50,842 nt of DNA from Streptomyces mayonensis (GCF_018982965.1 NZ_JACBYP010000055.1:1-50842), one strand, 5' to 3'; shown: positions 1-9,440, counted from the stretch's first letter. Notes: a model not told the origin generated them from the sequence alone. Translations and numbers: made by a program.

Positions 1-1657
<1,657 letters not shown>

Positions 1658-1754
1658 CGGGATGCGGCTCCCTGCCTGCTCAAAAGGGGGGACGGTTACT
1701 CGTTCGTAGACTAGTAGGGGGTCCTCCGTTCGGCAGTGCGGTCTTTCCCACACC

Positions 1755-1767
1755 TAGGGTGGGTTGC
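1755..1767 (+). promoter_or_regulatory. -10 box of a probable leaderless birA transcript
   Basis: TAGGGT at 1755-1760 is followed by exactly 7 bases and then the birA ATG at 1768. No Shine-Dalgarno sequence is present, so transcription probably starts at or next to the start codon. The box lies inside a CCCAC-N7-GTGGG dyad (1748-1764). Confidence 0.6.
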
Positions 1768-2643
1768 ATGACGCCCCGAGACTCCTCCGGCCCCGCCGGC
1801 TCCCCGAACAACCGGTGGTCCGACCTCGACCGGCCGCCGCTGAGCGCCGCGGCCCTGCGCCGGGGCCTGGTACGGGCGGGAGGGCTGTGGCGGCAGGTGG
1901 ACGTGGTGCAGCGCACCGGGTCCACCAACTCCGACCTCGTGGCCCGCGCCGCGGAGGAGGGCCTTGCGGAGGGCGTGGTCCTCGTCGCCGAGGAACAGAG
2001 CGCCGCGCGGGGGCGGCTGGACCGGCAGTGGACGGCGCCGGCCCGCTCCGGGCTCTTCTTCTCCGTACTCCTGCGGCCCGCCGAGGTGCCCGTGGCCCGC
2101 TGGGGCTGGCTGCCGCTGCTCACCGGTGTCGCCGTGGCGACCGGGCTGTCCCGCGTGGCGGGGGTCGACACGGCGCTGAAGTGGCCCAACGACCTGCTGG
2201 TGACCGTCGGCGACGAGGAGCGCAAGGCCGGCGGCATCCTGGCCGAGCGGGCCGGCGACGACGGCGTCGTCATCGGCGTCGGCGTCAACGTCAGCCTCCG
2301 CGCGGACGAGCTGCCGGTCCCGCGGGCGGGCTCACTCGCGCTGGCCGGGGCCGCGGGCACCGACCGGGACCCGCTGCTGCGCGGCGTACTGCGGTCGCTG
2401 GAGGACTGGTACGGGCGCTGGCGGGCGGCGGAGGGCGACCCCGCGGTCAGCGGGCTCCAGGAGACGTACGCCGCCGGCTGCGCGACGCTGGGGCGGACCG
2501 TGCGGGCCGAGCTGCCGGGCGACCGGTCGCTCGTCGGCGAGGCCGTCGCCGTGGACGGGGACGGCCGACTGGTCCTGGCGACGGAGGCGGGGGTACAGGA
2601 GCCGGTCGGCGCGGGGGACATCGTGCATCTGCGGCCGGCGTGA
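1768..2643 (+). CDS. birA: Biotin--[acetyl-CoA-carboxylase] ligase, catalytic-only form
   Basis: Activates biotin with ATP and attaches it to the biotin-carrier lysine of acyl-CoA carboxylases. The 291-residue product has the ligase core: TGSTNSD near residue 50, the nucleotide/biotin loop (ARGRLDRQW), KWPNDLLV, KAGGIL and GVGVNV, then the small C-terminal SH3-like domain ending DIVHLRP. There is no N-terminal winged helix, so this is the monofunctional type without repressor activity. The ATG at 1768 was chosen because a leaderless promoter ends 7 bases before it; upstream extension of the frame runs into the divergent promoter. It sits back to back with pccB, one of whose partner subunits is its substrate. 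Confidence 0.95.
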   Translation: MTPRDSSGPAGSPNNRWSDLDRPPLSAAALRRGLVRAGGLWRQVDVVQRTGSTNSDLVARAAEEGLAEGVVLVAEEQSAARGRLDRQWTAPARSGLFFSVLLRPAEVPVARWGWLPLLTGVAVATGLSRVAGVDTALKWPNDLLVTVGDEERKAGGILAERAGDDGVVIGVGVNVSLRADELPVPRAGSLALAGAAGTDRDPLLRGVLRSLEDWYGRWRAAEGDPAVSGLQETYAAGCATLGRTVRAELPGDRSLVGEAVAVDGDGRLVLATEAGVQEPVGAGDIVHLRPA

Positions 2644-3254
2644 GCGCGGGCCGGCGGGGCGAGTGGGTCTCGGTGGGCGGCGAATGGGTTCTCGGCGGGA
2701 CGAGTGTGGGCGAGCGGGGACGAGTGCGGGCGAGTGGCGCTGCGAAGGGGGAGGCAGAGGGGCGGGCGGGGCGACGGATGCGACGGACTCGGCCGGGGTG
2801 TGGGGCCGGAGCGGGGTGCCCCTCGGCCGGGTGGCGACGCTCGCCGGTCGTGCGGTGGCGCTCGCCGGCTGTGCGGTGGCGCTCGCCGGCCGTGTCCTGG
2901 TGGGCGGTGCGGGGCGCGGATGCCGGGCGGGGCGGCCGGTCGCTACGGCGACGGGGCCGGGACGTGTCGATACGGGGGCGGTTCCCGTACGTACTGACGT
3001 GCTGAAGGACGGTGGCCCCCGGCGTTCGGCGTGTCACCGGGGCGGAGGGCCGGTGGCGGTCGGCGGGGGCCGGTGAGGGCCGCTCGGCGGCTGTGCCCGG
3101 GACCTTCGACGCACGGGCGGGCCGACCAGCGGCTCGCGGCGCTCGCCGGGGGAGGGGTCCGGGGTGTGGGACGAGCAGGAGTGAGCTGGGGCACACCTGA
3201 CGTAAAGTTGGGGCCGGTCGAACCTGACCGCGGCAGATCGGAAGGGCAGCAGGC
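2644..3254. other. Long low-complexity intergenic region between birA and cya
   Basis: About 610 bases without a convincing gene. The first part is made of drifting short G-rich repeats (GGCGAGTGGG / GGGACGAGTG types, 2660-2740) and a 21-bp tandem repeat. The open frames here (for example 2663-3076) code for Gly/Arg/Ala-rich strings and have no ribosome-binding site. The last 60 bases hold the cya promoter region: TAAAGT at about 3201-3206, and the Shine-Dalgarno GGAAGGG 9 bases before the GTG start. Confidence 0.6.
2838..2890. repeat. 21-bp tandem repeat, about 2.5 copies
   Basis: CGCTCGCCGG recurs at 2838, 2859 and 2880, each time followed by a near-identical YSTGCGGTGG-type stretch, giving a 21-bp period. 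The length is a multiple of three and the repeats translate to hydrophobic VALAG strings, but nothing around them supports translation. Confidence 0.7.
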
Positions 3255-4400
3255 GTGACCGTCGACGACACGGGCTCCGGCGCGGACGGGGACGGCCGGG
3301 TGGACCCCGAGCCCGCCCCGGACTCCGCCGATCCCGGCGATGACCCGCTCGCGCTGCGCCTCGAAGGGCTCATCCTGGGCGCCGACCGCCGCTACACCCC
3401 CTTCCAGGCCGCCCGCAGCGCGGGTGTCTCCATGGAACTGGCCTCCCGCTTCTGGCGGGCCATGGGCTTCGCCGACATCGGGCAGGCCAAGGCGCTCACC
3501 GAGGCGGACGTCCTCGCGCTGCGGCGGCTGGCCGGTCTGGTGGAGGCGGGGCTGCTCAGCGAGGCGATGGCCGTCCAGGTGGCCCGGTCCACGGGACAGA
3601 CCACCGCCCGGTTGGCCGAGTGGCAGATCGACTCCTTCCTGGAGGGCCTGACCGAGCCCCCGGAACCCGGGATGACGCGCACCGAGGTGACGTATCCGAT
3701 CGTCGAGCTGCTCCTGCCCGAGCTGCAGGAGTTCCTCGTCTACGTCTGGCGGCGCCAGCTCGCCGCGTCGGCCGGGCGGGTCGTCCAGACCGGTGACGAC
3801 GAGGAGATGGTGGACCGACGGCTCGCGGTCGGCTTCGCGGACCTGGTGGGCTTCACGCGCCTGACCCGCCGGATGGAGGAGGAGGAACTCGGCGAGCTGG
3901 TCGAGGCCTTCGAGACCACCTCCGCCGACCTGGTCGCCGCGCGCGGCGGACGGCTGATCAAGACCCTCGGCGACGAGGTCCTCTACGCCGCCGACGACGC
4001 CGGCACGGCCGCCGAGATCGCGTTGCTGCTCGTGGAGACGATGGCCAACGACGAGACCATGCCGGAACTGCGCGTCGGCATCGCCTTCGGCACCGTCACC
4101 ACCCGGATGGGCGACGTCTTCGGCACCACCGTCAACCTCGCCTCCCGGCTCACCTCGATAGCGCCCAAGGACGCCGTGCTCGTCGACACCGCCTTCGCGG
4201 AGGAGCTGATCCGTACCGGTGACGCCCCGGCCTCGGAGGCGGCGGCCGTCGAGGAGGCCGCCGCCGCGGAGAAGAAGGGCGAGGAGCCGCCGGCGTACCG
4301 CTTCGCGCTCCGGCCGATGTGGCAGCGGCCCGTACGCGGGCTCGGCGTGGTCGAGCCGTGGCTGCTCACGCGCCGGGGCGACGGCGGCGGAGAACCGTAA
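3255..4400 (+). CDS. cya: Class III adenylate cyclase
   Basis: Makes cAMP from ATP; in Streptomyces this feeds the Crp-type regulator and affects germination and development. The 381-residue protein has the same length as S. coelicolor Cya (SCO4928, from memory). Residues 30-175 form a helical regulatory N-terminal region. The class III catalytic domain spans about 190-320. The two metal-binding aspartates are D196 (GFADLVGF) and D240 (KTLGDEVLY); the adenine-specifying pair is K236 and D287; N294 and R298 are the transition-state residues (TTVNLASRL). All key residues are present, so the enzyme should be active. No membrane segment is visible, so it is cytosolic. The GTG start has GGAAGGG upstream. 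A polar C-terminal tail (330-350) is alanine/glutamate rich. Confidence 0.94.
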   Translation: MTVDDTGSGADGDGRVDPEPAPDSADPGDDPLALRLEGLILGADRRYTPFQAARSAGVSMELASRFWRAMGFADIGQAKALTEADVLALRRLAGLVEAGLLSEAMAVQVARSTGQTTARLAEWQIDSFLEGLTEPPEPGMTRTEVTYPIVELLLPELQEFLVYVWRRQLAASAGRVVQTGDDEEMVDRRLAVGFADLVGFTRLTRRMEEEELGELVEAFETTSADLVAARGGRLIKTLGDEVLYAADDAGTAAEIALLLVETMANDETMPELRVGIAFGTVTTRMGDVFGTTVNLASRLTSIAPKDAVLVDTAFAEELIRTGDAPASEAAAVEEAAAAEKKGEEPPAYRFALRPMWQRPVRGLGVVEPWLLTRRGDGGGEP

Positions 4401-4440
4401 CCCGCCCCCCCGACATCCCCCGGCATCCGTATGGGTGGCT

Positions 4441-4507
4441 GATTGGACAGTTTGTCCCGCGGAAAAGGCGACTCGGGTGGCGTGTCGCCGGGACAAAGTG
4501 TCCAATC
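4441..4507. promoter_or_regulatory. Nested dyad: two GGACA-N3-TGTCC palindromes forming an 18-bp inverted repeat
   Basis: Left arm 4441-4458 (GATTGGACAGTTTGTCCC) and right arm 4490-4507 are reverse complements at 17 of 18 positions. Each arm is itself a palindrome, GGACA-N3-TGTCC (4445-4457 and 4491-4503). A further GGCGAC/GTCGCC stem lies between them (4467-4472 / 4484-4489). As RNA it would be a strong cya terminator, although no U-tract follows. As DNA it is a pair of identical protein-binding sites 46 bp apart, upstream of the crotonase gene. The internal palindromes favour operators. Confidence 0.7.
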
Positions 4508-4589
4508 ACCCCGGCCCCACGGGTTCCCCCGGCCCCACGGGCCGGTCTTCCGTCCGTGCGGGGTGGCTGCGATGATCGGGCGGTCCATC

Positions 4590-4606
4590 GTTAACCACCG
4601 TTAACC
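4590..4606. promoter_or_regulatory. Double GTTAACC motif next to crotonase RBS
   Basis: GTTAACC occurs at 4590-4596 and 4600-4606, a 10-bp period placing both on the same DNA face. Because GTTAAC is self-complementary, the pair also reads as GTTAAC-N4-GTTAAC, a perfect 16-bp dyad. It abuts the Shine-Dalgarno GGAGG (4607-4611). A repressor bound here would block initiation of the following gene. Confidence 0.5.
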
Positions 4607-4616
4607 GGAGGGTGTC

Positions 4617-5417
4617 ATGAGCGAGGAGCGGTTCGGAGAGTTCGTTCTGGTGCGGCGGCACGAGGACGGGCACGTCGCGGAGCTCGTGCTCGACCGGCCG
4701 AAGGCCATGAACGCCGTGTCGACCGCGATGGCCCACTCCATCGGCGCCGCCTGCGCCGCCCTGGGCGAGGACCGGACCGTACGGGTCGTGGTGCTGACCT
4801 CGACCCACGGGCGGGCGTTCTGTGTCGGCGCCGACCTGAAGGAGCGGAACTCCTTCACGGACGCCGACCTGCTGCGGCAGCGGCCGGTGTCGCGGGGGGC
4901 GTACACCGCGGTGCTCGAGCTGCCGGTCCCGACGGTCGCGGCCGTGCACGGGTTCGCGCTGGGCGGCGGGTTCGAGCTGGCGCTCTCGTGCGACGTGATC
5001 GTGGCCGACCCCACGGCGGTGGTGGGGCTGCCCGAGGTGTCGGTCGGCGTGATCCCCGGCGGCGGCGGTACGCAGCTGCTGCCGCGCCGGGTGGGGGCGG
5101 CGCGCGCCGCCGAGCTGGTGTTCACGGCGCGGCGGGTGGCGGCGGAGGAGGCGCGGGAGCTGGGTCTGGTGGACCAGCTGGTGGACGAGGGGCGGGACCG
5201 GGAGGAGGCCCTGGACCTCGCCTCCCGGATGGCCGCGAACTCGCCCGTGGGCCTGCGGGCGGCCAAGCGGGCGCTGCGGCTCGGGCACGGCCTCGACCTG
5301 CGGGCCGGCCTCGAGGTCGAGGACGCGGCGTGGCGGACGGTGGCGTTCTCGGGGGACCGTGCGGAGGGTGTGGCGGCCTTCAACGAGAAGCGGGCGCCCA
5401 GGTGGCCGGGCGAGTGA
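4617..5417 (+). CDS. Enoyl-CoA hydratase/isomerase family protein
   Basis: Crotonase-fold enzyme of 266 residues, the usual length for enoyl-CoA hydratases, which add water to trans-2-enoyl-CoA in fatty-acid or amino-acid breakdown. The oxyanion hole is seen as GRAFCVGADLKE (about 65-76) and HGFALGGGFELALSCD (111-126). Both hydratase glutamates are in place: E120 in GGGFE and E140 in LPEVSVG. C-terminal helices follow. GGAGG precedes the ATG by 5 bases. The gene stands alone, between cya and the GGDEF gene, with two operator-like palindrome sets upstream, so it is probably controlled by a repressor. The substrate cannot be read from the sequence. Confidence 0.9.
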   Translation: MSEERFGEFVLVRRHEDGHVAELVLDRPKAMNAVSTAMAHSIGAACAALGEDRTVRVVVLTSTHGRAFCVGADLKERNSFTDADLLRQRPVSRGAYTAVLELPVPTVAAVHGFALGGGFELALSCDVIVADPTAVVGLPEVSVGVIPGGGGTQLLPRRVGAARAAELVFTARRVAAEEARELGLVDQLVDEGRDREEALDLASRMAANSPVGLRAAKRALRLGHGLDLRAGLEVEDAAWRTVAFSGDRAEGVAAFNEKRAPRWPGE

Positions 5418-5478
5418 GGCAGGGCGCGGGGTGCCGTCCCGAGTGCGGCCGCGGCCCGCTGCGCCCGGGCGCCGATCT

Positions 5479-5595
5479 GTGCGCTGCGCCTGGGTCCTGA
5501 TCCTGTGCGCTGCACCTGGGTCTTGATCCTGCGCGCTGCATCTTGCTCCTGATCCTGGGTCCTGCTGCTGTGCGCTGCACCGGGGCCCTGATCCC
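5479..5595. repeat. 26-bp tandem repeat, 4.5 degenerate copies
   Basis: Units start at 5479, 5505, 5531 and 5570, with a 13-bp half unit at 5557-5569. The core is TGTGCGCTGCNCCTGGGTCC followed by TGATCC. It lies entirely between the crotonase stop and the GGDEF promoter. There are no spacers, so it is not a CRISPR array. The period is not a multiple of three, which argues against a coding origin. Confidence 0.8.
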
Positions 5596-5675
5596 GTGTG
5601 TCGGCTCCGGAGTCCGCGGGTCGGCCACTTTGCCCTGTTCGCCATGTTTGGATCCCATTTCTAGTTAAATCTCCC

Positions 5676-5687
5676 TAACCTGGAGTG
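5676..5687 (+). promoter_or_regulatory. -10 box of a probable leaderless GGDEF-gene transcript
   Basis: TAACCT at 5676-5681 lies 6 bases before ATG 5688. The GGAG in between is too close to the ATG to act as a Shine-Dalgarno. No good -35 box was found. Confidence 0.45.
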
Positions 5688-6836
5688 ATGGGCGACGACA
5701 GGCGGCTCACGGCCGTGGTGGCACTGGCGCAGGGCATGGCCGCCGCGCACAGCTCCCGTGAGGCGTGGCGGGCGGCGGCCCTCGGTGCGTGCGCGGCGCT
5801 GGGCGGCAGCTTCGCCGCACTGTCGGTGTGGGAGCGGGAGCTGGGCCGGCTCCGGGTCCTCGTGAACGTCGGCGAGCGCGCCGAGGACGAGGAGGAGTTC
5901 CCGGAGGACGAGTCCTACCCGGTGCACCAGTTCGCGGAGATCACAGAGTTCCTGCACGAACGCTGGGCCGGTGGCGGCGAGCCCGACGCCTGGGTCGAGA
6001 CCGCCGAGGGGCCCGCCGCGGGACGCGCCGGATACGTGCACCAGCGGGTCGCCGCGCTGCGCCGCCGGGGCCGGGGCTGCTGCGTGGTCGCGCCGATCGT
6101 GCTGCACGGCCGCGCCTGGGGCGAGCTGTACGCGGCCCGGCCGGTCGGGGAGCGGGTCTTCGAGCGGGGCGACGCGGACTTCGCCACCGTGCTGGCCTCG
6201 GTCGTGGCCGCGGGGATCGCGCAGACCGAGCGGCTGGAGGAGGTCCGCAGGCTCGCCTACACGGACGCGCTCACCGGACTGGCCAACCGCCGCGCCGTCG
6301 ACGCCGCGCTGGACGAGGCGGTCGAACGGCACCGCGGGGAGGGCGTCGCCGTCAGCCTCGTCGTGTGCGACCTGAACGGCCTCAAGCGGGTCAACGACAC
6401 ACACGGGCACGCCGTGGGGGACCGACTGCTGGAACGTTTCGGCTCGGTGCTCTCGCTGTGCGGGGCCATGCTGCCGGGGGCGCTGGCCGCGCGGCTCGGC
6501 GGGGACGAGTTCTGCCTGCTCGCGGTCGGTCCCGCCGCCGACGAGGTGGTCAAGGCGGCCGAGGAGCTGTGCCGCCGGGCGGCCGAGCTGGAGCTCGGCG
6601 ACGGGGTGGCCTGCGGGGTCGCGTCCACGGAGGACCCGGTCGGGCCCGTGCGCTCCGCCCGCAGGCTGTTCCGGCTCGCCGACGCGGCCCAGTACCGGGC
6701 CAAGGCCGAGCGGTCGGCCGGGCCGGTGGTCGCGGGCCGCGAGGGGCCCGACGATCCCGTCGTACGGCTCGCGGACGAACCGTCGCGGGAGGAGGACGGG
6801 GAGCGCAGGCGCTTCCGCGGGCGGCACTCGCCGTAG
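5688..6836 (+). CDS. GAF-GGDEF diguanylate cyclase (CdgE-like)
   Basis: Probably makes the second messenger c-di-GMP, which in Streptomyces holds back sporulation through BldD. Of 382 residues, about 10-180 form a GAF-type sensory domain, followed by a short helix and a GGDEF domain (about 190-345). The domain starts with the usual DALTGLANRR, and the signature is intact at 271-275 (RLGGDEFCLL); N237-D238 in KRVNDTHGH fit the substrate site. The inhibitory RxxD site expected just upstream of GGDEF is absent (MLPGALAAR), so product inhibition through that site is unlikely. No transmembrane segment. The ATG at 5688 was preferred over GTG 5685 because of the -10 box spacing. I recall the equivalent S. 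coelicolor gene next to hutH being called cdgE. Confidence 0.88.
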   Translation: MGDDRRLTAVVALAQGMAAAHSSREAWRAAALGACAALGGSFAALSVWERELGRLRVLVNVGERAEDEEEFPEDESYPVHQFAEITEFLHERWAGGGEPDAWVETAEGPAAGRAGYVHQRVAALRRRGRGCCVVAPIVLHGRAWGELYAARPVGERVFERGDADFATVLASVVAAGIAQTERLEEVRRLAYTDALTGLANRRAVDAALDEAVERHRGEGVAVSLVVCDLNGLKRVNDTHGHAVGDRLLERFGSVLSLCGAMLPGALAARLGGDEFCLLAVGPAADEVVKAAEELCRRAAELELGDGVACGVASTEDPVGPVRSARRLFRLADAAQYRAKAERSAGPVVAGREGPDDPVVRLADEPSREEDGERRRFRGRHSP

Positions 6837-6874
6837 CGGACGGCCGTGACGGGCGCCGTCGGTGGCTGTGAGGT

Positions 6875-6886
6875 GCACTCGAGTGC
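6875..6886. promoter_or_regulatory. Perfect 12-bp palindrome upstream of hutH
   Basis: GCACTCGAGTGC, a perfect palindrome 54 bp upstream of the hutH -35 box, with GGTGCAC repeated at about 6894-6900. A possible activator or repressor site. Confidence 0.4.
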
Positions 6887-6939
6887 CGTAAGGGGTGCAC
6901 GCCCCTCCTGGCAGTGACGTATCCGGCGGCCCACCTCTC

Positions 6940-6968
6940 GTGACATCGTTGCATTCACTGCGTACGCT
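6940..6968 (+). promoter_or_regulatory. hutH promoter (leaderless)
   Basis: GTGACA (6940-6945), a 17-base spacer and TACGCT (6963-6968), then 7 bases to ATG 6976. This is a good vegetative-type promoter whose start point coincides with the initiation codon. Confidence 0.65.
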
Positions 6969-6975
6969 CCTGAAT

Positions 6976-8520
6976 ATGGATATGCACACTGTGGTGGTGG
7001 GAACGTCGGGGGCCACCGCGTCCGACGTGCTCGCCGTGGCGCGCGCGGGCGCCCGGGTCGAGCTCTCCGGCGAGGCGCTGGCCGCCCTGGCCGCGGCCCG
7101 CGAGATCGTGGACGCGCTGGCCGCCAAGCCGGAACCCGTGTACGGGGTGAGCACCGGGTTCGGTGCCCTGGCGACCCGTCACATCAGCCCGGACCTGCGC
7201 GCGCAGCTGCAGCGCAACATCGTCCGCTCGCACGCCGCCGGAATGGGGCCGCGCGTCGAGCGCGAGGTGGTCCGGGCGCTGATGTTCCTGCGGCTGAAGA
7301 CCGTCTGCTCCGGACGCACCGGCGTCCGTCCCGAGGTCGCGCAGACCATGGCCGACGTGCTCAACGCCGGGATCACCCCGGTCGTGCACGAGTACGGTTC
7401 CCTGGGCTGCTCCGGTGACCTGGCCCCGCTGTCGCACTGCGCGCTCACCCTCATGGGCGAGGGCGACGCCGAGGGGCCCGACGGCACCGTACGGCCGGCC
7501 GGCGAACTGCTCGCCGCACACGGGATCACCCCCGTCGAACTGCGCGAGAAGGAAGGGCTCGCCCTCCTCAACGGCACCGACGGCATGCTCGGCATGCTGG
7601 TCATGGCCCTCGCCGACCTCGACACCCTGTACAAGTCCGCCGACGTCACCGCGGCGCTGACCCTGGAGGCGCTGCTCGGCCCCGACAAGGTGCTCGCCCC
7701 CGAGCTGCACGCCATCCGGCCGCACCCGGGGCAGGCCGCCAGCGCCGCCAACATGGCTGCCGTGCTCAAGAGCTCGGGCCTGACCGGGCACCACCAGGAC
7801 GACGCGCCCCGCGTCCAGGACGCCTACTCGGTGCGCTGCGCCCCGCAGGTCGCGGGCGCCGGACGCGACACGATGGCCCACGCGGGACTCGTCGCCGAAC
7901 GCGAGCTGGCGGCGGCCGTCGACAATCCGGTCGTGCTGCCCGACGGCAGGGTGGAGTCCAACGGCAACTTCCACGGCGCCCCGGTCGCCTACGTCCTGGA
8001 CTTCCTCGCCGTCGTCGTCGCCGACCTCGGCTCCATCACCGAGCGCCGCACCGACCGGCTCCTCGACAAGAACCGGAGCCACGGCCTGCCGCCGTTCCTC
8101 GCCGACGACGCCGGTGTCGACTCCGGCCTGATGATCGCCCAGTACACGCAGGCCGCCCTGGTCGGCGAGCTGAAGCGGCTCGCCGTACCGGCGTCGGCGG
8201 ATTCCATCCCGTCCTCCGCGATGCAGGAGGACCACGTCTCCATGGGCTGGTCGGCGGCGCGCAAGCTGCGCACGGCCGTCGGCAACCTCACCCGCGTGAT
8301 CGCCGTCGAGCTGTACGCCGCCACGCGCGCGATCGAGCTGCGTGAGGGCCTCACCCCGGCCCCCGCCTCACAGGCCGTCGTCGACGCCGTACGGGCCGCA
8401 GGCGTCGGAGGTCCCGGACCGGACCGCCACCTGGCGCCCGACCTCGCCGCGGCGGAGGCGTTCGTGCGCGAGGGGCACCTGGTCGCGGCGGCGGAGACGG
8501 TCACCGGGCCGCTGCGGTAG
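6976..8520 (+). CDS. hutH: Histidine ammonia-lyase (histidase)
   Basis: Removes ammonia from L-histidine to give trans-urocanate, the first step of histidine use; cytosolic homotetramer. The frame from ATG 6976 gives 514 residues beginning MDMHTVVVGTSG, which is the length I recall for the S. griseus enzyme. The promoter position supports this start over the second ATG at 6982. The prosthetic-group tripeptide is C145-S146-G147 (GSLGCSGDLAPL), not the usual Ala-Ser-Gly; a cysteine here is typical of Streptomyces histidases and should still cyclise to an MIO-like group. Y57 (PVYGVSTGFG) and the YSVRCAPQ and NGNFHG motifs are intact. The rest of the hut pathway is not in this window. Confidence 0.96.
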   Translation: MDMHTVVVGTSGATASDVLAVARAGARVELSGEALAALAAAREIVDALAAKPEPVYGVSTGFGALATRHISPDLRAQLQRNIVRSHAAGMGPRVEREVVRALMFLRLKTVCSGRTGVRPEVAQTMADVLNAGITPVVHEYGSLGCSGDLAPLSHCALTLMGEGDAEGPDGTVRPAGELLAAHGITPVELREKEGLALLNGTDGMLGMLVMALADLDTLYKSADVTAALTLEALLGPDKVLAPELHAIRPHPGQAASAANMAAVLKSSGLTGHHQDDAPRVQDAYSVRCAPQVAGAGRDTMAHAGLVAERELAAAVDNPVVLPDGRVESNGNFHGAPVAYVLDFLAVVVADLGSITERRTDRLLDKNRSHGLPPFLADDAGVDSGLMIAQYTQAALVGELKRLAVPASADSIPSSAMQEDHVSMGWSAARKLRTAVGNLTRVIAVELYAATRAIELREGLTPAPASQAVVDAVRAAGVGGPGPDRHLAPDLAAAEAFVREGHLVAAAETVTGPLR

Positions 8521-8577
8521 CGGGACGGGGGCGGACGCTCTCCCCAGGGGCCTCGTCGGCAGCACGGAGTCCCTGGG

Positions 8578-8925
8578 TCAGAGGCCCAGGCGCTCCCTGC
8601 GCACCGAGTAGCCGACGAAGCCCGCGCCCAGGCCCAGGCAGAGGGCGCCGCCGACGACGTACGGCGTGCTGTCGAAGCTGCCGGTGTCGGCCAGGCGGGT
8701 CGTGTCCCCGTGGGTGGAGACGCCGTCGGACAGGCCGGCGCTGTCGGTCGCGGTGTCCGCGGACGCCGCTCTGGCCTGCGCGGTGACCTGCGAGGACGGG
8801 GTCGCGGCCGCGGACTCGAGCACAGGAGTGTCGGGTGTCGCGTTCGCCGACGGAACGAACCACAGGGCGCACAGGAGGCCCCCCGCGGCGGCGGCGGTCA
8901 GCAACGGACGGCGAGCGGATGACAC
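8578..8925 (-). CDS. Small secreted LAxTG cell-wall-anchored protein (sortase substrate)
   Basis: A 115-residue protein made of a signal peptide (about 1-29, cleavage near SANA), a short Ala/Thr/Ser-rich unstructured segment, then a cell-wall sorting signal: LADTG at 78-82, a hydrophobic stretch (about 89-107) and a positively charged tail (SVRRERLGL). LAxTG is the motif used by the class E sortases of Streptomyces. The exposed mature part is only about 50 residues and has no recognisable domain, so the anchored function is unknown. The start is GTG, with AAGGGG 11 bases upstream. It converges with hutH, 57 bp apart. No sortase gene lies nearby. Confidence 0.8.
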   Translation of the reverse strand: MSSARRPLLTAAAAGGLLCALWFVPSANATPDTPVLESAAATPSSQVTAQARAASADTATDSAGLSDGVSTHGDTTRLADTGSFDSTPYVVGGALCLGLGAGFVGYSVRRERLGL

Positions 8926-9034
8926 GGAATATCGATCCCCTTGTGGCGCTGGCTAATTGGCCGTGTGGGCAGATGTTAGTGAAAGTCGCGGGTCACAGGA
9001 AAGTCACGGGACCCCTCGGCCTTACGCTCCGGGC

Positions 9035-9388
9035 ATGAGCACTCCAGAGACATCACGACATGTGCGTATTCGCGTCGAGCTCGTCCTCGAGATCGACGAC
9101 GAGGAGGCCGTCACGGGAGCCGCACTCCAGGCGCTCGCCGACGACACCGATCTCCCGGACGCGGAACGGGCGCACTCCGAGCAGGCTGTGACGGAGGACA
9201 CGGCGGAGGCCCTCGCCCATCTCGTCGACCCCTTCGACCTGGTCAGTGCGGTGCCGGGGGTCGAACTGCAGCAGGCCTCCTGGAGCAGCGAGCGGATCGA
9301 CTACGACCCCGACTCGCCCACCTGGAACCTCGACGAGGATGATGACGACGAGAACGGCCCGGAGGACGACGGAATGCGGGTCGGCTGA
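9035..9388 (+). CDS. Small acidic protein of unknown function
   Basis: The 117-residue product begins MSTPETSRHVRIRVELVLEI, predicted to be a beta strand, followed by helices, and ends in a very acidic tail (NLDEDDDDENGPEDDG). I do not recognise the family. The ATG at 9035 was chosen over the upstream GTG/ATG options because TACGCT ends 6 bases before it (leaderless pattern) and the codon bias begins there. It has its own terminator downstream and stands between the sortase substrate and the L,D-transpeptidase. Confidence 0.75.
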   Translation: MSTPETSRHVRIRVELVLEIDDEEAVTGAALQALADDTDLPDAERAHSEQAVTEDTAEALAHLVDPFDLVSAVPGVELQQASWSSERIDYDPDSPTWNLDEDDDDENGPEDDGMRVG

Positions 9389-9410
9389 CGCCGCGTGGGG
9401 AAAATCCCGG

Positions 9411-9440
9411 CCCCGGGCGGCAACCGCCACCCGGGGTTTC
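9411..9440 (+). terminator. Terminator after the small acidic protein gene
   Basis: CCCCGGGCGG (9411-9420) pairs with CCGCC-A-CCCGGGG (9424-9436), leaving a short loop and one bulge, and is followed by TTTC. It lies 22 bases past the stop codon. Confidence 0.6.

Noticed and set aside
2663..3076. 137-codon frame in the birA-cya gap
   Set aside because: Built on short DNA repeats, Gly/Arg-rich, no Shine-Dalgarno, and bias typical of random GC-rich sequence.
5479..5595. CRISPR array
   Set aside because: Units are directly adjacent without spacers, degenerate, and there are no cas genes.
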